Shown here piece by piece: positions 5,640-6,829 of a DNA stretch of 6,829 bases. Source of the stretch: JBBQKF01 sp038326615 (GTDB taxonomy: Bacteria > Bacillota > Clostridia > Saccharofermentanales > UBA5734); contig JBBQKF010000131.1 in NCBI GenBank assembly GCA_038326615.1, forward strand, positions 1 to 6,829, written 5' to 3'. Under the pieces are notes generated by a model that made no database searches, was not told where the DNA came from, and worked only from the letters and a program-made list of their open reading frames with translations. Position 1 is the stretch's first letter. Every line of letters starts with the position of its first letter. Position numbers and translations under genes: made by a program.

Positions 5640-6829
5640 ATGAAAGAACATTTAATTAGAATTACGAATATTACAAAAAGCTACAAGAATAAAAAAGTTT
5701 TGGATAATGTGACACTCAATATTGAAAACGGGAAAATTTATGGGTTTATAGGACAAAATGGTGCGGGTAAAACAACTCTTATCAAGATATTAACGGGACT
5801 TTGTTTTGCCGATAGTGGACAAATTGAGATATTTGGAGAAAAAAGTACCAAAGGTCTTGAGAAAGCAAGGGAAAACATCGGGTGTATGGTTGAACACACT
5901 GGACTTTATCCTAATTTTACCTGCCGCGAGAATATGAAACTTCAGTGCAAATATAAAGGTATAACAGATAAAAATGAAATAACACGAGTTCTAAAAATAG
6001 TGGGCCTCGAAGATACCGGTAATAAAAAGTTCAAAAATTTTTCTATGGGTATGAAGCAACGCCTAGCAATTGCCGTTGCTTTAATCGGCGAGACCAAGCT
6101 TCTAATACTTGACGAGCCTGTTAACGGACTTGACCCTGTTGGTATCTCTGAGATTAGAGATATGCTTCTTAAATTAAATGCTGAGAATAATATTACAATA
6201 CTGATTTCAAGTCATATCCTAAGTGAACTCTATATGCTTGCCACAGATTATTTAATAATTGACGAAGGGAAAATAGTTGATGATCTCACCTTAGAGCAAC
6301 TTAATGAGAAGTGCAAAAAATATATTATTATGGAAACTGATTTTGTTGAAAAGGCAAAAGCGGTACTAAATGTTTTAGGAATTGAAGATGCAGATATACA
6401 TATTAAAGATAAAAAGTTAATGGTACCCGATTCAAATATAGATATCAAATCTTTGGCTACAGCATTGTACTGGAGGAAAAGGATGAGAACAATTTATAAA
6501 ATGACTGATAGTAAATGCAAAGTCATACAGCTCTATGATGAACAACTTGCTAAGCTGACTGTGTTATATAAAGATTTATATGTTAACACCAATTTTGGTA
6601 AGACACATTTAATTGAAACGGGTAACCTCAATGGAAAACCGTTGCTTGTCTTTCACGGAGGAAATGCGACAACGGCATGTAATCTACTCACCTGTGATTT
6701 TTTACTTAAGGATTTTCATATTTATGCAGTTGACACAATAGGACATCCTGGCAAGAGCTCTGAGAATTGTCTTTCTCCAAATAGCTATGATTACGGTAAA
6801 TGGGCGAGTGATGTTATAACAGCATTAGG
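5640..6829 (+). CDS. ABC transporter ATPase, C-terminally truncated and open in frame into an alpha/beta hydrolase
   Basis: I read every codon from ATG 5640 to the window end: 396 codons with no stop. Residues 1-215 are a complete nucleotide-binding domain: Walker A GQNGAGKTT (38-46), GCMVEHTGLYP with Glu85 where most ABC proteins have the Q-loop Gln, signature FSMGMKQRL (134-142), Walker B LLILDEP (154-160), D-loop NGLDP (162-166) and H-loop His192. The Glu Q-loop and SMGMKQ signature are typical of BcrA and lantibiotic-immunity ATPases, which power peptide-antibiotic export with a separate ABC-2 permease. Residues 216-277 begin the usual C-terminal domain, which stops after SLATALY, perhaps 20-30 residues short. 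From residue 282 the sequence is an alpha/beta hydrolase. GGAGGG (5630-5635) gives a strong start. No permease gene follows. Confidence 0.85.
   Translation, partial: MKEHLIRITNITKSYKNKKVLDNVTLNIENGKIYGFIGQNGAGKTTLIKILTGLCFADSGQIEIFGEKSTKGLEKARENIGCMVEHTGLYPNFTCRENMKLQCKYKGITDKNEITRVLKIVGLEDTGNKKFKNFSMGMKQRLAIAVALIGETKLLILDEPVNGLDPVGISEIRDMLLKLNAENNITILISSHILSELYMLATDYLIIDEGKIVDDLTLEQLNEKCKKYIIMETDFVEKAKAVLNVLGIEDADIHIKDKKLMVPDSNIDIKSLATALYWRKRMRTIYKMTDSKCKVIQLYDEQLAKLTVLYKDLYVNTNFGKTHLIETGNLNGKPLLVFHGGNATTACNLLTCDFLLKDFHIYAVDTIGHPGKSSENCLSPNSYDYGKWASDVITAL
6472..6476 (+). promoter_or_regulatory. Ribosome binding site inside the fused reading frame
   Basis: GGAGG lies 6 bases before ATG 6483. 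In the fused frame the same bases encode Trp-Arg (residues 278-279), unlike any ABC C-terminal domain I know. This supports ATG 6483 as an original gene start and places the recombination junction at about 6465-6472. Confidence 0.65.
6483..6829 (+). CDS. Alpha/beta hydrolase, 5' part, with its own ribosome binding site
   Basis: The second module of the open frame begins like a separate protein: MRTIYKMTDSKCKVIQLYDE at ATG 6483, with GGAGG (6472-6476) 6 bases upstream. It reads into a lid-free start (VNTNFGKTHLIETGN), then PLLVFHGGNATT, where HGG (residues 58-60 from this Met) forms the usual oxyanion-hole loop, and HIYAVDTIGHPGKS, the strand-4 region of alpha/beta hydrolases. The window ends at codon 115, before the expected GxSxG nucleophile, so catalysis cannot be judged. 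Clostridial homologues, as I recall them, begin at about this Met, so I take 6483 as the ancestral start. Whether it is translated alone, as a fusion, or both is undecided. Confidence 0.8.
   Translation, partial: MRTIYKMTDSKCKVIQLYDEQLAKLTVLYKDLYVNTNFGKTHLIETGNLNGKPLLVFHGGNATTACNLLTCDFLLKDFHIYAVDTIGHPGKSSENCLSPNSYDYGKWASDVITAL

Noticed and set aside
6248..6448. 66-codon minus-strand frame
   Set aside because: It is antisense to the ABC ATPase C-terminal region and has no supporting signal.

Overview
The window is AT-rich DNA with strong GGAGG-type ribosome binding sites and short gaps between genes. Its protein types are common in anaerobic low-GC Firmicutes (Clostridia), and that is the likely source; the species cannot be read from the sequence. 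All convincing genes lie on the + strand.

Layout. Positions 1-418 hold broken pieces: a short tail of an unknown membrane protein, a 29-codon reading frame, and the C-terminal end of an ABC-2 type permease. An intact flavodoxin-domain gene follows (428-967), then a frame-shifted membrane-protein relic (980-1263) and a rho-independent terminator. A new transcription unit appears to begin at about 1330-1420, where three TAAG motifs sit 11 bp apart and a TACA/TGTA palindrome lies near the presumed start. It encodes a membrane-anchored zinc-peptidase-like protein (1473-2231). After a 74-bp inverted-repeat element comes a large exported beta-lactamase/PBP-like serine hydrolase with C-terminal membrane helices (2363-4141). 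Next are a small flavodoxin gene remnant (4188-4266), an MFS exporter (4282-5571), and an ABC ATPase (from 5640) that runs without a stop codon into an alpha/beta hydrolase leaving the window at 6829.

How it fits together. The intact genes suggest an envelope or export/detoxification neighbourhood: an extracytoplasmic peptidase-like protein, an exported serine hydrolase, a drug-type MFS exporter and a BcrA/lantibiotic-immunity-type ABC ATPase. No single pathway can be proven. The main story is rearrangement. The intact flavodoxin is followed by a relic resembling the serine hydrolase C-terminus, and the intact serine hydrolase is followed by a relic of the flavodoxin C-terminus. A permease survives only as its C-terminus, and the ABC ATPase has lost its own C-terminus at a junction that places it in frame with a hydrolase gene still carrying its own ribosome binding site. 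I read this as an accessory region shaped by duplication, deletion and gene decay. The ABC-hydrolase open fusion is the most notable object in it.
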